Shown one piece after another: positions 46,003 through 54,361 of a stretch of DNA of 64,000 bases (positions are counted from its first letter, which is position 1; each line of letters starts with the position of its first letter). Source of the DNA: Bradyrhizobium cenepequi (lineage in GTDB: Bacteria; Pseudomonadota; Alphaproteobacteria; Rhizobiales; Xanthobacteraceae); assembly GCF_020329485.1 (NCBI RefSeq), contig NZ_JAGKJI010000001.1, forward strand, positions 434,001-498,000, in the 5' to 3' direction. The position numbers and the translations under genes were made by a program. The notes beneath the pieces are model-generated. The model was not told where the DNA came from. It searched no databases and saw nothing but the letters and a program-made list of their open reading frames with translations.

Positions 46003-49000
46003 TCACGCCCGCGTGGTGGCGTGGGGAAAGGCGACTTCGATCAGGGTGCCGGAGCGGCCGCCGGTCTTGATGTGGAATTTGGCGCGGTTGGCCTCCACCA
46101 ATGCTTTCGTCAGCGACAGGCTGACGGCGGAGGCCTCCGAAGCCTGGTCCGATGGCGGTGGCGTGCGGAACGGCTCGAGGGCGGCGGCAACCTCGTTGTC
46201 GTTGAGGCCCTGCCCGGTATCGCGCACGCGCAGCATCACCTCGCCGAAATCCGAAAGCGCGGTCGAGACGATCACCTGCCCGCCGGCATTGGCGAGGTGG
46301 ATCGAGTTGCCGATCAGGTTGAGCGTGATCTGGCGCAGCGCGCGCGCATCCGCCAGGACCGGCGGCAGCATATGCGCAAGCGAGGTGCGGATGATGATGC
46401 GCTCGCGGTTGGCCTGCGGCTGCATCACCGCGACGCAGCTTTCGACCATTTCATTCAGGTTCTGGTCGGTGAGGGCGAGGTCGAGTTTGCCGGTCTCGAT
46501 CCGCGAGAGGTCGAGCAGATCGTTGATGATCGCCAGCACGTGCTCGCCGGAGGCGCGGATGTCCTTCATGTATTCGAGATAGCGCTCGTTGCCGAGCGCG
46601 CCGAAACGCTCGCCGATCATCACTTCGGCAAAGCCGATGATGGCGTTCAGCGGCGTGCGCACCTCGTGGCTGATGCGCGCCAGCATGTCGGCCTTCGCGG
46701 TTGCCGCGCGCTCGGCGAGGCGCCTGGCCTCGCGTAGTTCGCTCTCGCTCTTCTTGGCCTGCGACAGATCGCGGAACACCGCAAAGAAGTTCGGCCCCTC
46801 GGCGCGGGTGCGGCCCATCGTGATCGACAGCGGCACGAGGCCGCCCTGGCGCACGCGCCCGAGCGCCTCGCGGCCATGGTCGAGCAGGCTGGCGACGCTT
46901 TCGCTCTTGATGCTCTCGAGATAGTCGAGCACGACGCGCTGGCTTTCGGGCGCGAACAGATCGGTCAGGTTGCGCTGCACGAGCTCGTCGCCGTCATAGC
47001 CGAACAGCGCCTCGGCGCTGCGGTTGCAGGAATTGATGTTGCCTTTGGCATCGAACATCACGATGCCCTCGGCCGCAGTGTCGAGGATGGCGCCGAGCTC
47101 TTCGGCATCGGCGAGGCCCGCTCCCGGCGGTACGGGAGGCGGAAGCGCCTCTGCGGTCGCCGCGGCGCCCGCCGCACCCTCGTCGCGCCGCTCGGAGAAG
47201 ATCAAGGCGAGCGCGGACTCGCCGTCCCAGGAGATCGTGTGGAGGTGCGCCTCCGCACTCCCATGACCGGCATCGCCATGCGGCGGGGCTGCTGCGATCC
47301 TCACCGGCGTGCCGGTGTCGGAGCTGCTGCTCGCGGCCGAGACGCCGGGCTCGACATAGAGCGCATCCAGTCCGCCGGCATCCTCCAGCGCGCGCACGCT
47401 CTCATATCCCATCCGCTTCAAGAAGGCCGGATTGGCATAGAGCAGGCGGTCGAGCCGGTAGATCAGGACGCCGACAGGCACGAGGTCGAGCAGCGCGCGG
47501 TCGCGCCTGGCTTCGCCGCGCGGCGGCGGTTCGGGCTCGCCCAGCCATACCGGCGCAGCCGTCGCGGGCTGCTCCGCGCTGGACGCCTCGAAGGCTGGCT
47601 CGTGCGGATCCGGAGGCGGTGCTTCGGCGGCTGGCTCATCATTGGCGGATGACGTCGGCGCTGCGGCGATCTGGCTCTCGAGCCGTGCCGACAATTGCCG
47701 CGCCAGTTCGTTGAAGGCGTTGTTCTCGACCGGCGTCAGCGACGGCGGCTTCACTTCGCCGGGCGGACGGAATGGCAGCACGTTGCCGGGCGCCTCGACC
47801 GGCGTTTCCGTTGACATGTCCTTGCGCGTATCCAAAGTCGTTTCCAAATCCGTCTGGTGTGAAGTCTCGGACGCTTTCGGCTCGGGCACTTCCGCCCCGT
47901 TTGTAGATGCCGCGGGCTCCGTCGGCGGTGCCGCGGCGGATGAGGCCTCGGGGCGCACCTCCAATCCCTCAGGCTCCGCTGGAATTGTGTCGGCGGACAG
48001 TGGCTGGGCCGGCGGTCCACTGAAAAATTCGTAGCGGCGCAGCGCCTCCAGCCGCGCCAAGGCGTCGAAATCGCGGCAGACGCCGAAGCCGCGGTAGCCG
48101 GCGAAATTGCGCGCGCTGTCGAAGATCGGCAGACCCGACAATTCGACCGGAATCCGGCCGCCGCCGTCGACCGGCCAGTTCAACGTGATGCCGCTCCAGG
48201 TGTCATGAGTGGCAAAGGCCGTCATCACCCGGCGTTCGGGATCGAGGGCGAACCTCTCCGCGATGTCGCTCCACAGCCGGCCGAAGCCGGTCGCGGTCTG
48301 CGCGCCGATCAGCCGGGTGAATTCGTCCGAGCCGAGCGAGAAGCGGCCTTCGCGGTCCATCTGCCACATGAAGCGCAGCGGATAGCGGCGCGTCTTCGGG
48401 ACCGGCTCGTCATGCCACGACGGTGTGTTCTCGGATGCGCCGGCCGGCCCCCGTTCATCCGGCGTGGTGTAGGACAAGGGCGTTGCGACCGGACCTGGCG
48501 GCTCGTCGGCGACCGGCGCGATGAAGGGCGAAGGCTCGGTTTCCTCGGGCTCTGGATCCAGCGCATCGAACAGCGCGAATTCGGCGGGCGCTTCCCCCGA
48601 CAGAGCGGGCTGTTCGTAGAACGGCTGCCCGACCGTGGTTTCCGGCGGGGAAGGCGCGGCTTCGGCCTGTGTGGCCGCGGGCACGATCAGCGCGATGAGG
48701 CCGATATCCGTGCCGCTGCCGACGCGCTGCAGCACCATGTGGCCGCTGCCGACGGAGGTTTCGACCCGTCCCTGCCGGAGCGCATCTTCGCGCGCGGCGT
48801 CGAGGGCGGCGTCGGTGAGATTGCAAAAGCCGAGCAGCGCGCGGGCGGCGTCGCTGGCGCCGACGAACATGCCGTCGCGCGCGAACGCGGCCATCGGCAC
48901 CTCGACACCCCGGACCAGGCGGGAGAGCCTCTCGAACAGCGGCATCGGGCGGTTAATCGTGCCGCTGGCGGCGGAGATCAACACGGCATGTCGGCCGTCG

Positions 49001-49326
49001 GCGAATTCGAGCCGCGAGCAGGCACAGGTCGCCAGCATGCCGGGTGCGGCGCCAAAGCCGCGCAGCCGCTCCAGCCGCACCGCGCTGTTTTGCGGCAGGC
49101 GGCCGGCGAGCTGCGCGATCTGGCGCCGATGCTGGTCGGCCGGCCCGAACACCTGCTGCGACAGCGCCGCGCCATTGTCGGCGCCGAACGATTGTACGCC
49201 GACCGGGTTGGCCCACAATATCCGCTTGCCGTCGATCGACCACAGCCATGTCGGCAGGGGGCTCGTCGCATGCACGGCCAGCCTGGGATCGCCGAGGCCC
49301 TGCAACTGGAATTCCGCACTATTCAT
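46003..49326 (-). CDS. Multi-PAS sensor histidine kinase, PdhS/PleC-like
   Basis: 1107 residues from ATG 49326. It has no membrane segment. PAS-like regions lie at about 20-120 and 330-460, a long Pro/Glu/Ala-rich linker follows, and two more PAS domains occupy about 620-830. The HisKA has ARISHEVRTPLNAIIGFAEV and the ATPase NLIGNSIHLANAGGQVI with DTGQGL. The H-box and helix style resemble the PleC/DivJ/PdhS cell-cycle kinases that act on DivK. A near-CtrA site lies upstream. The specific partner is inferred. Confidence 0.85.
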   Translation of the reverse strand: MNSAEFQLQGLGDPRLAVHATSPLPTWLWSIDGKRILWANPVGVQSFGADNGAALSQQVFGPADQHRRQIAQLAGRLPQNSAVRLERLRGFGAAPGMLATCACSRLEFADGRHAVLISAASGTINRPMPLFERLSRLVRGVEVPMAAFARDGMFVGASDAARALLGFCNLTDAALDAAREDALRQGRVETSVGSGHMVLQRVGSGTDIGLIALIVPAATQAEAAPSPPETTVGQPFYEQPALSGEAPAEFALFDALDPEPEETEPSPFIAPVADEPPGPVATPLSYTTPDERGPAGASENTPSWHDEPVPKTRRYPLRFMWQMDREGRFSLGSDEFTRLIGAQTATGFGRLWSDIAERFALDPERRVMTAFATHDTWSGITLNWPVDGGGRIPVELSGLPIFDSARNFAGYRGFGVCRDFDALARLEALRRYEFFSGPPAQPLSADTIPAEPEGLEVRPEASSAAAPPTEPAASTNGAEVPEPKASETSHQTDLETTLDTRKDMSTETPVEAPGNVLPFRPPGEVKPPSLTPVENNAFNELARQLSARLESQIAAAPTSSANDEPAAEAPPPDPHEPAFEASSAEQPATAAPVWLGEPEPPPRGEARRDRALLDLVPVGVLIYRLDRLLYANPAFLKRMGYESVRALEDAGGLDALYVEPGVSAASSSSDTGTPVRIAAAPPHGDAGHGSAEAHLHTISWDGESALALIFSERRDEGAAGAAATAEALPPPVPPGAGLADAEELGAILDTAAEGIVMFDAKGNINSCNRSAEALFGYDGDELVQRNLTDLFAPESQRVVLDYLESIKSESVASLLDHGREALGRVRQGGLVPLSITMGRTRAEGPNFFAVFRDLSQAKKSESELREARRLAERAATAKADMLARISHEVRTPLNAIIGFAEVMIGERFGALGNERYLEYMKDIRASGEHVLAIINDLLDLSRIETGKLDLALTDQNLNEMVESCVAVMQPQANRERIIIRTSLAHMLPPVLADARALRQITLNLIGNSIHLANAGGQVIVSTALSDFGEVMLRVRDTGQGLNDNEVAAALEPFRTPPPSDQASEASAVSLSLTKALVEANRAKFHIKTGGRSGTLIEVAFPHATTRA

Positions 49327-49403
49327 CGCGACCACTTGACCGCACGGTTTCGCTTCTCGCTCGCCGATGGCTGAAAGAAATCGGCGGCCAAACGATGACA
49401 GCC

Positions 49404-49418
49404 TTAACAGACCGTTAG
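49404..49418 (-). promoter_or_regulatory. Near-consensus CtrA site upstream of the histidine kinase
   Basis: TTAACAGACCGTTAG is TTAA-N7-TTAG, one mismatch from the CtrA consensus, 78-92 bases upstream of the kinase start. It lies in the 49327-49663 gap, which otherwise shows only GTTAAC near 49485 and the GGAGT ribosome site of the next gene. Confidence 0.4.
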
Positions 49419-49663
49419 TATCGCAAGTGCGACGCGGCAGGTCCACGGCCTCGCCAGAGTACCCACGATCCAAAGCCGCGATAACGTTAACTTGCCCGAA
49501 CGATCAAGCCCGCTTTCGCGTTGTACCGTACAAACCACCGTCAAGGGCCCACGATGGCAAAAAGGCCTGACGTCATTCGGGCCGGGTCTTTTGACGGTAG
49601 GCTGATGCGACCCGACGGGAGGACAGGGCCAGAAGGCCCCTGTCAGAGGACAAGGAGTGGACC

Positions 49664-50047
49664 ATGAGCAACGATGCGCGGGACCGTTTCGAGATTCCGA
49701 AGGAAGTACGATCGATGGCAGAGGCGAGCGTCGAGCAGGCCCGCAAGGCCTTCGAGAAGTTTTTGGCCGGCGCCCAGGAAACCGCCGGCTCGCTGGAGGA
49801 GCGCGGCGCCACGGTTCGCGCCGGCGCCAAGGACATTTCGAGCAAGGCTTTCAGCTACGCCGAAAACAACCTCAAGGCATCGCTGGACTACGCGGAATCG
49901 CTGGTGAAGGCCAAGGACATCAACGAGGTGATGCGGCTGCACAGCGAATATGTGCAGGCCCAGATGCGTGCGCTGGCGCAGCAGGCGAGCGAAATGGGCC
50001 ACGTCGTCAGCCGCGCCGCGATGGACGCGATCAAGCCGAAATCCTGA
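49664..50047 (+). CDS. Phasin-family protein 1
   Basis: A 127-residue helical protein with the phasin pattern VEQARKAFEKFLAGAQETAG, then KAFSYAENNLKASLDYAESL and MRLHSEYVQAQMRALAQQAS. Phasins coat PHB granules. AAGGAG precedes the ATG by eight bases. A related gene follows at 50295 as a tandem paralogue. Confidence 0.9.
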   Translation: MSNDARDRFEIPKEVRSMAEASVEQARKAFEKFLAGAQETAGSLEERGATVRAGAKDISSKAFSYAENNLKASLDYAESLVKAKDINEVMRLHSEYVQAQMRALAQQASEMGHVVSRAAMDAIKPKS

Positions 50048-50154
50048 GTTTGGCGCCGCACTTTACCGCTGGGTCGAAAACCTGGGCTGACGGATGTGGC
50101 ATCGCATGATTTTGCGTTGCGTTGCACAAAATTGACATGATAAAGAGGTTTACT

Positions 50155-50172
50155 TGTCCCTGCCCAGGGACA
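50155..50172. promoter_or_regulatory. Perfect 18-bp palindrome upstream of phasin 2
   Basis: TGTCCCTG-CC-CAGGGACA lies 123-140 bases before the second phasin start. A TGCGTTGCGTTGCAC stretch just upstream (about 50113-50127) is TGC-rich, as reported for PhaR targets. Either could be an operator; assignment to PhaR is a guess. Confidence 0.4.
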
Positions 50173-50294
50173 GGGCATTCCGTGAACTAGGAATTAGGCA
50201 GCGTGATCCAATTTCGACCGTTCTCGGTCCTCACGGGCCGGCGGCGTTCGCGATGGGGTCACCGGACTTTACCCCGTTGTGAAGGATGCATGCG

Positions 50295-50729
50295 ATGACC
50301 AGTTCGACTGACCCATTTTCCGCTTCGATCATCCCGTTCGAAGTTCCCGAGCAGATGCGCGCATTCGCCGAAAAGGGCGTTTCCCAGGCGCGCGACAACT
50401 ACGCGAAGTTCAAGGACGCCGCCGAGACCCATAACGGCACCATCGAAGCGGTGTTCACCACCGCCAGCAAGGGCGCGAGCGAATACTCCGCCAAGCTGAT
50501 GGAGTTCGTGAAGGCCAACACCACCTCGGCGCTCGATTTCGCCCAGGAACTGCTCGGGGCCAAGACGCCCTCCGAGGCGCTGGAACTGTGGACCACGCAG
50601 ACCCGCAAGAGCTTTGAGACCTTCAGCGCCCAGGCCAAGGAGCTGACCGAACTCAGCCAGAAGGTCGCGAACGAGACCGCCGAGCCGATCAAGGCCAGCG
50701 CCGCGAAGTATTACAAGCCGGCCGCCTGA
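50295..50729 (+). CDS. Phasin-family protein 2
   Basis: A 144-residue phasin. IPFEVPEQMRAFAEKGVSQA, then YSAKLMEFVKANTTSALDFA and FETFSAQAKELTELSQKVAN are the family helices. The ATG at 50295 has GAAGGA eight bases upstream; an ATG at 50286 overlaps that site. An intrinsic terminator follows 16 bases after the stop. Confidence 0.92.
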   Translation: MTSSTDPFSASIIPFEVPEQMRAFAEKGVSQARDNYAKFKDAAETHNGTIEAVFTTASKGASEYSAKLMEFVKANTTSALDFAQELLGAKTPSEALELWTTQTRKSFETFSAQAKELTELSQKVANETAEPIKASAAKYYKPAA

Positions 50730-50745
50730 TCGACGCAGATCACCG

Positions 50746-50781
50746 AAAGGCCCGGGCAGCCGAGCCCGGGCCTTTTGTTTT
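50746..50781 (+). terminator. Rho-independent terminator of phasin 2
   Basis: AAAGGCCCGGGC (50746-50757) and GCCCGGGCCTTT (50764-50775) form a 12-bp perfect stem with loop AGCCGA, followed by TTTTGTTTT overlapping the stem end. It is a strong intrinsic terminator. Confidence 0.93.
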
Positions 50782-50943
50782 GGCCGGGTCGCAATCGTCC
50801 GTAGTCCGGATTGCGCTACGCTTCGTCCGGGCTACGGCTTTCGGAGAGCTAAGGAAAGCACCGCGTTCGGCCTTGCCAAAACAGGGCGTTGCACCTAGTT
50901 TCCGGCCCATTCGCCGGGCGTTCTTCGTGCCTCGGCCGAGGAT

Positions 50944-51020
50944 GCAGTTGTAGCTCAGTTGGTTAGAGCGCCTGTCTGTGGAACAGGAGGTCGGTGGTTC
51001 GAGCCCACCCAACTGTACCA
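50944..51020 (+). tRNA. tRNA-His (GTG anticodon)
   Basis: A 77-base cloverleaf with CCA encoded. The D-arm is GCTC-AGTTGGTTA-GAGC, the anticodon stem CCTGT/ACAGG has loop CTGTGGA (anticodon GTG), and the T-arm is GGTGG-TTCGAGC-CCACC. The acceptor is GCAGTTG/CAACTGT with A73, and base -1 is T, so the usual G-1:C73 pair of tRNA-His is absent, as known for alphaproteobacteria. Its 3' 45 bases form the left attachment site of the element. Confidence 0.96.
50976..51020 (+). repeat. Left attachment repeat (tRNA-His 3' half)
   Basis: CTGTGGAACAGGAGGTCGGT to ...CAACTGTACCA is identical over 45 bases to 63136-63180. The match starts in the anticodon loop and ends at the CCA; flanks differ on both sides. 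The full tRNA is intact here. Confidence 0.93.
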
Positions 51021-51063
51021 ATGAAATCAACCATTTAGTCAGACACCATTTGTTCGCTTCCAA

Positions 51064-51088
51064 TTTGGGTAGCGATTTAGGTATCGAT
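51064..51088 (+). promoter_or_regulatory. Putative left arm-type integrase sites
   Basis: TTTGGGTAGCGAT (51064-51076) is followed by the variant TTTAGGTATCGAT (51076-51088). The first is an exact copy of 62974-62986 near the right end. Two tandem sites 44-68 bases inside the attachment repeat fit arm-type binding by the integrase. Between here and 51268 no gene is seen. Confidence 0.6.
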
Positions 51089-51267
51089 CAACTTTACCCC
51101 TGAGAACTTGTTCATCGATCTCTCAAAAATAACACCCCGCGAAGCTCAGGCTGGTCGCGCATTGCAGGGCTAGCTGCGTCTGGACAAAACAAAACTATAG
51201 GTAGGACGCAGACGATTTGGCATATGCTTGGGAACCTCCTGAGTCGCCCTGAGATGCTGGTCTCCAA

Positions 51268-53022
51268 ATGGATCGTCGTGAAGAGCTTTTCGGCCGAGTG
51301 CGCCAGGGCGCCGAAGCGTTGGCTGCCCTTGCCAATGGTGGGACGAACATCCCCCTTAACGAATACATCGATCGCTCCAGCCTAGACGCGCTCTGTGACT
51401 CTTTGGCGCTCGATGCGGAGACCTGGAAGGCAGAAGATCTTGAGCGCATCCTGATCATCCGGGACGGGCTTTACGATCTGCGCAACAAGCTGCGAGATGT
51501 GGACGAAAACGCCGCGCATTCCGTCGATCGTATTCTCTCAGCGGGAGATCGGTTGTATGCCGATCTCGAACGCGCCTTTCGTGAACTAAAGAAAGAAGAC
51601 CTTGAAGCCGCGCAGGCTCACATTGCGGCCCTGCATCGTGGCCCTCATATCGCTGGCGCCGCCGTCCCGCAGACATTGGATGCGATGAGCAGGAGCGCGG
51701 GCGAGGTAATAACGCAGGCGCATAGCTCGCTCAGGCATCTCGATCTAAACCTCATGAAGGTCGATCGATCAAATCCGGACTTTGAGGTGTTGAAGAGCGT
51801 CAAGCTCTCAGTCCAACGCCTTAGCGCAAGCGTGTTTGCGATCAAGCTGTCGGCACAACAGAACGTCATCTACTATGGCGTTGTTAAGCTGCTCAGTGAC
51901 GGCGCAGACAAAGTGGTCGCTGAGCTGAGGCAGTTGTTGCAAAAAATCCAGACGAACTATGAAAAGGCAGCGAACTTTATCGGTGAATTAAGCCAGCTTG
52001 CGGATCAGGGCTCGCGGTTCTCACGGCTTGTCGCCAATTTCCTAGGAACGGCGTTTCTCGACCTTGATCGAAAAACCGAAGTCGTCGTTCAAATCAAGGT
52101 GCAGTCGTACCACAATGGCGAGGCGATCTTATGCGCTGCACCTCAAGGTGACACCATTCTGCTTATCGGAAAGAACGGCAGCGCTTGGGTTGGCGATCCT
52201 AAGACAGGTTCGATCAAACCGCGATTTCGCGTACATGACCGGGCAGTTTTTGCCGCAAAGGCCTTCAAGAATGAACTCAACGAAAACGTCCTGGCTATAG
52301 GCACAGAGGACGGTCTTGCAATTTTGATGCAGGACATGAGGGATGAACGATATCGAAGTCATATCCGTGAGCGCGTTGTTTCGATCGTATCCCCGCCTTG
52401 GGGCGCGAAGGGATCGCGGGGTACAATCGTTTCGGGATCACGGGACGGCACAGTTAGAAGATGGACCTTAGCCGAGGATCGTCTCTCTCAGATCAGTGAC
52501 GAGTCCTATGAACAGGTCGGACGGCGGCTGCAATGCATGGCCGTCAACGGAATGGACGTGATTGCTGCGAGTTCGAGAGAATTGGTTTTTCTTGACCACA
52601 ATATGAATACGCTTCGAACCGTGCAGGTGCCCAACGAGGTTGCAAGCATGGATGTCATCAACAACGATACTCTCGTTGTCTGTGGCGAAGGCCACATTAC
52701 TCATGTAAATCTGGCTGGGGGCTCGTTTTCCCGAATGATCACTGCGTCCAACGATGCAACATATTGCTGTGTCGCAGCTCGCGACATCGACTCTTTCTAT
52801 TTTGGCACGACCTCGGGGAGAGTTGGTGTCATGCAGCTTTCATCCGGAGTTGAGCTCGGCTCTACGGACGTAGGCTTTCCGCTCAGGGGAATAGTGACCT
52901 CGGGAAATAAGCTGCTGGCGTATGGTGGCGAGTGGAACAAGAACGGTCGTGCGGGAAGAGCAGCCGCGTTCCTTACTGTTGAAACTAAAACGCAGCCGGT
53001 ATCAGAAGCGATTGAACCTTAA
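51268..53022 (+). CDS. Helical plus WD40-type beta-propeller protein, novel architecture
   Basis: A 584-residue cytoplasmic-type protein of unknown function. Residues 1-270 are almost wholly helical, with heptad-like stretches (LKKEDLEAAQAHIAALHRGP; VVAELRQLLQKIQTNYEKAA). From about 290 to 570 the sequence becomes beta-rich with WD40-like blades; the clearest is IVSGSRDGTVRRWTL. No nuclease, ATPase, protease or TIR motif is visible. The DNA is AT-richer than the surrounding genome. The membrane-protein gene starts at the base after the TAA, so the two are likely one system. The start codon has only a weak ribosome site. Confidence 0.75.
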   Translation: MDRREELFGRVRQGAEALAALANGGTNIPLNEYIDRSSLDALCDSLALDAETWKAEDLERILIIRDGLYDLRNKLRDVDENAAHSVDRILSAGDRLYADLERAFRELKKEDLEAAQAHIAALHRGPHIAGAAVPQTLDAMSRSAGEVITQAHSSLRHLDLNLMKVDRSNPDFEVLKSVKLSVQRLSASVFAIKLSAQQNVIYYGVVKLLSDGADKVVAELRQLLQKIQTNYEKAANFIGELSQLADQGSRFSRLVANFLGTAFLDLDRKTEVVVQIKVQSYHNGEAILCAAPQGDTILLIGKNGSAWVGDPKTGSIKPRFRVHDRAVFAAKAFKNELNENVLAIGTEDGLAILMQDMRDERYRSHIRERVVSIVSPPWGAKGSRGTIVSGSRDGTVRRWTLAEDRLSQISDESYEQVGRRLQCMAVNGMDVIAASSRELVFLDHNMNTLRTVQVPNEVASMDVINNDTLVVCGEGHITHVNLAGGSFSRMITASNDATYCCVAARDIDSFYFGTTSGRVGVMQLSSGVELGSTDVGFPLRGIVTSGNKLLAYGGEWNKNGRAGRAAAFLTVETKTQPVSEAIEP

Positions 53023-53448
53023 ATGGCTGAATTAGATGACTGGTTCAAAAAGCAGGCCGAGCCGCTGGGCATATTTGATCTTGCGAGCAAATGGGCTGAA
53101 GCCCTCAAGGTAATCGGGGCTGGGAACGGTGCAGGATTGCTCGCTGCCGGAGCCGCCCTGAGCAGCTTCGCTAAGAGTCCTGCGATGTTGCCGAGTATCA
53201 AGATCGGCGGGACTTTCTTTTTCATTGGTGTTATGAGTTTCGCCCTTTCGTTCGCGCTAATTCAGCTTGCGATTTTCTCTTACGACGAGATGCTGCACGC
53301 GATTAGAACCAAATCCGCCGACGCGGCGAAGAAGAACAAAACAACTTCTTCATCCGCAATGATCGCAGCAAATTGGCTAGCGATTTTATCTGCACTAGCG
53401 TTTTTTGGTGGGCTGACTTTTGGATTGATTGCCTTTCTTAAAGCATAG
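53023..53448 (+). CDS. Small membrane protein paired with the WD40 protein
   Basis: A 141-residue protein. An amphipathic N-terminus (AELDDWFKKQAEPLGIFDLA) precedes a weakly hydrophobic segment (GNGAGLLAAGAALSSF), a clear membrane helix at about 66-88 (FFFIGVMSFALSFALIQLAI), a charged loop and a final helix (NWLAILSALAFFGGLTFGLI). It starts immediately after the WD40 gene stop, with no own ribosome site, so translation is coupled. It could be the membrane effector of the pair. No family recognised. Confidence 0.75.
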   Translation: MAELDDWFKKQAEPLGIFDLASKWAEALKVIGAGNGAGLLAAGAALSSFAKSPAMLPSIKIGGTFFFIGVMSFALSFALIQLAIFSYDEMLHAIRTKSADAAKKNKTTSSSAMIAANWLAILSALAFFGGLTFGLIAFLKA

Positions 53449-53548
53449 TGCCCATCGAGCCGTTAGCGCATCGGTTCGAGCCCGAATGCGGAACCAGACG
53501 GCGGGTTAACCATTGTTTTTAACCCCTGAGGGCGTCCTATTTTGTAAG

Positions 53549-54007
53549 ATGACCCGGAGAGATGCGGGGCCGACAATGAGGACTTTGTACCGTTACGACG
53601 ATCCGAGAGCCACGACGCGAAAGCGAAAAGTCTACGTCGCGTTTCTGGAGGGCGGAGAGAAAAAGGCTCGTTCCGTGGCGGAACAGCTTAAGATATCGCC
53701 CTTTTCTGTCCCAATGTGGCTCCGTGAGTTTAGATCGCCTAAGCCGACGAGCAAACCGAAGAAGAAAGGACAGAAGTCATTTCTGAGCCCGGGTGCAGTT
53801 TCGAACCGACGAGTCATGTATCTGGCATATCTTAAAGGGGGTCGTGACGCCGCGATATTAGTTGGGCAGACCATTGGTTTGGCCGAAGTCACCATCCTTC
53901 ACAACATTAGCTTGTTTAACAAGGGTCAACGCGGCGTGTCTCAGCGGAAGTCCAGGAAAGCAAACAACAGCGAGCGCCCGCCGTCGCTCGACGGGAAGGT
54001 TACCTAA
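53549..54007 (+). CDS. Basic protein with duplicated helix-turn-helix
   Basis: About 152 residues. Two roughly 36-residue blocks align with each other: RKVYVAFLEGGEKKARSVAE (then QLKISPFSVPMWLREF) and RRVMYLAYLKGGRDAAILVG (then QTIGLAEVTILHNISLF). Each looks like a tri-helical DNA-binding unit. The linker and tail are Lys/Ser/Pro-rich. It may regulate the element. The start is uncertain (ATG 53549 or 53576, or TTG 53513). The GC content differs from that of the adjacent cassette. Confidence 0.55.
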   Translation: MTRRDAGPTMRTLYRYDDPRATTRKRKVYVAFLEGGEKKARSVAEQLKISPFSVPMWLREFRSPKPTSKPKKKGQKSFLSPGAVSNRRVMYLAYLKGGRDAAILVGQTIGLAEVTILHNISLFNKGQRGVSQRKSRKANNSERPPSLDGKVT

Positions 54008-54361
54008 ACGAGGCGACGGCGGGCTTTCGATCGCGGGACGCTCTCCGCAATCGGCTTGATCATCGCGTCTTGCAGGGTCAGGCCATGATCTCCGGACCGT
54101 TACTTGCCTCCGAGGAGGCGCGTCGACCTGTCCAGTGCGACGCCCGATCGCTTGAACGTCGATCGGAATTGGTGTCGGCCACGTCGTCGGGCGGCGACTG
54201 CCGACTCTGGGGTCTGGCCTGTCTAACACCGTCTCCCAGCCCACCCCGCGAACGCGATAAAGCCGCGCTCGTGGAGATCGAGCCGCGTCGGGCAACTCCC
54301 AACCCGACCGCTCGGACTCGACAGTCCAAGGAACCACAAAGCCGTCGAGGATCGTAATCAT
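53858..54361 (-). CDS. Doubtful open frame at the end of the packaging cluster
   Basis: The ATG at 54361 overlaps the preceding gene stop (ATGA), and the first 20 residues (MITILDGFVVPWTVESERSG) look protein-like. The rest is rich in Arg/Pro with poor codon pattern, and its 3' end overlaps the double-HTH gene on the other strand by 150 bases and runs through a hairpin. It may be a shorter or frameshifted gene; I cannot resolve which. Confidence 0.3.
   Translation of the reverse strand: MITILDGFVVPWTVESERSGWELPDAARSPRARLYRVRGVGWETVLDRPDPRVGSRRPTTWPTPIPIDVQAIGRRTGQVDAPPRRQVTVRRSWPDPARRDDQADCGERPAIESPPSPRLGNLPVERRRALAVVCFPGLPLRHAALTLVKQANVVKDGDFGQTNGLPN
53976..54024. terminator. Bidirectional hairpin at the end of the double-HTH gene
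   Basis: GCCCGCCGTCGC (53976-53987) pairs perfectly with GCGACGGCGGGC (54013-54024) around a 25-base loop holding the stop codon of the HTH gene; TTTC follows on the plus strand. It separates the rightward cassette from the leftward packaging cluster. Confidence 0.55.
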
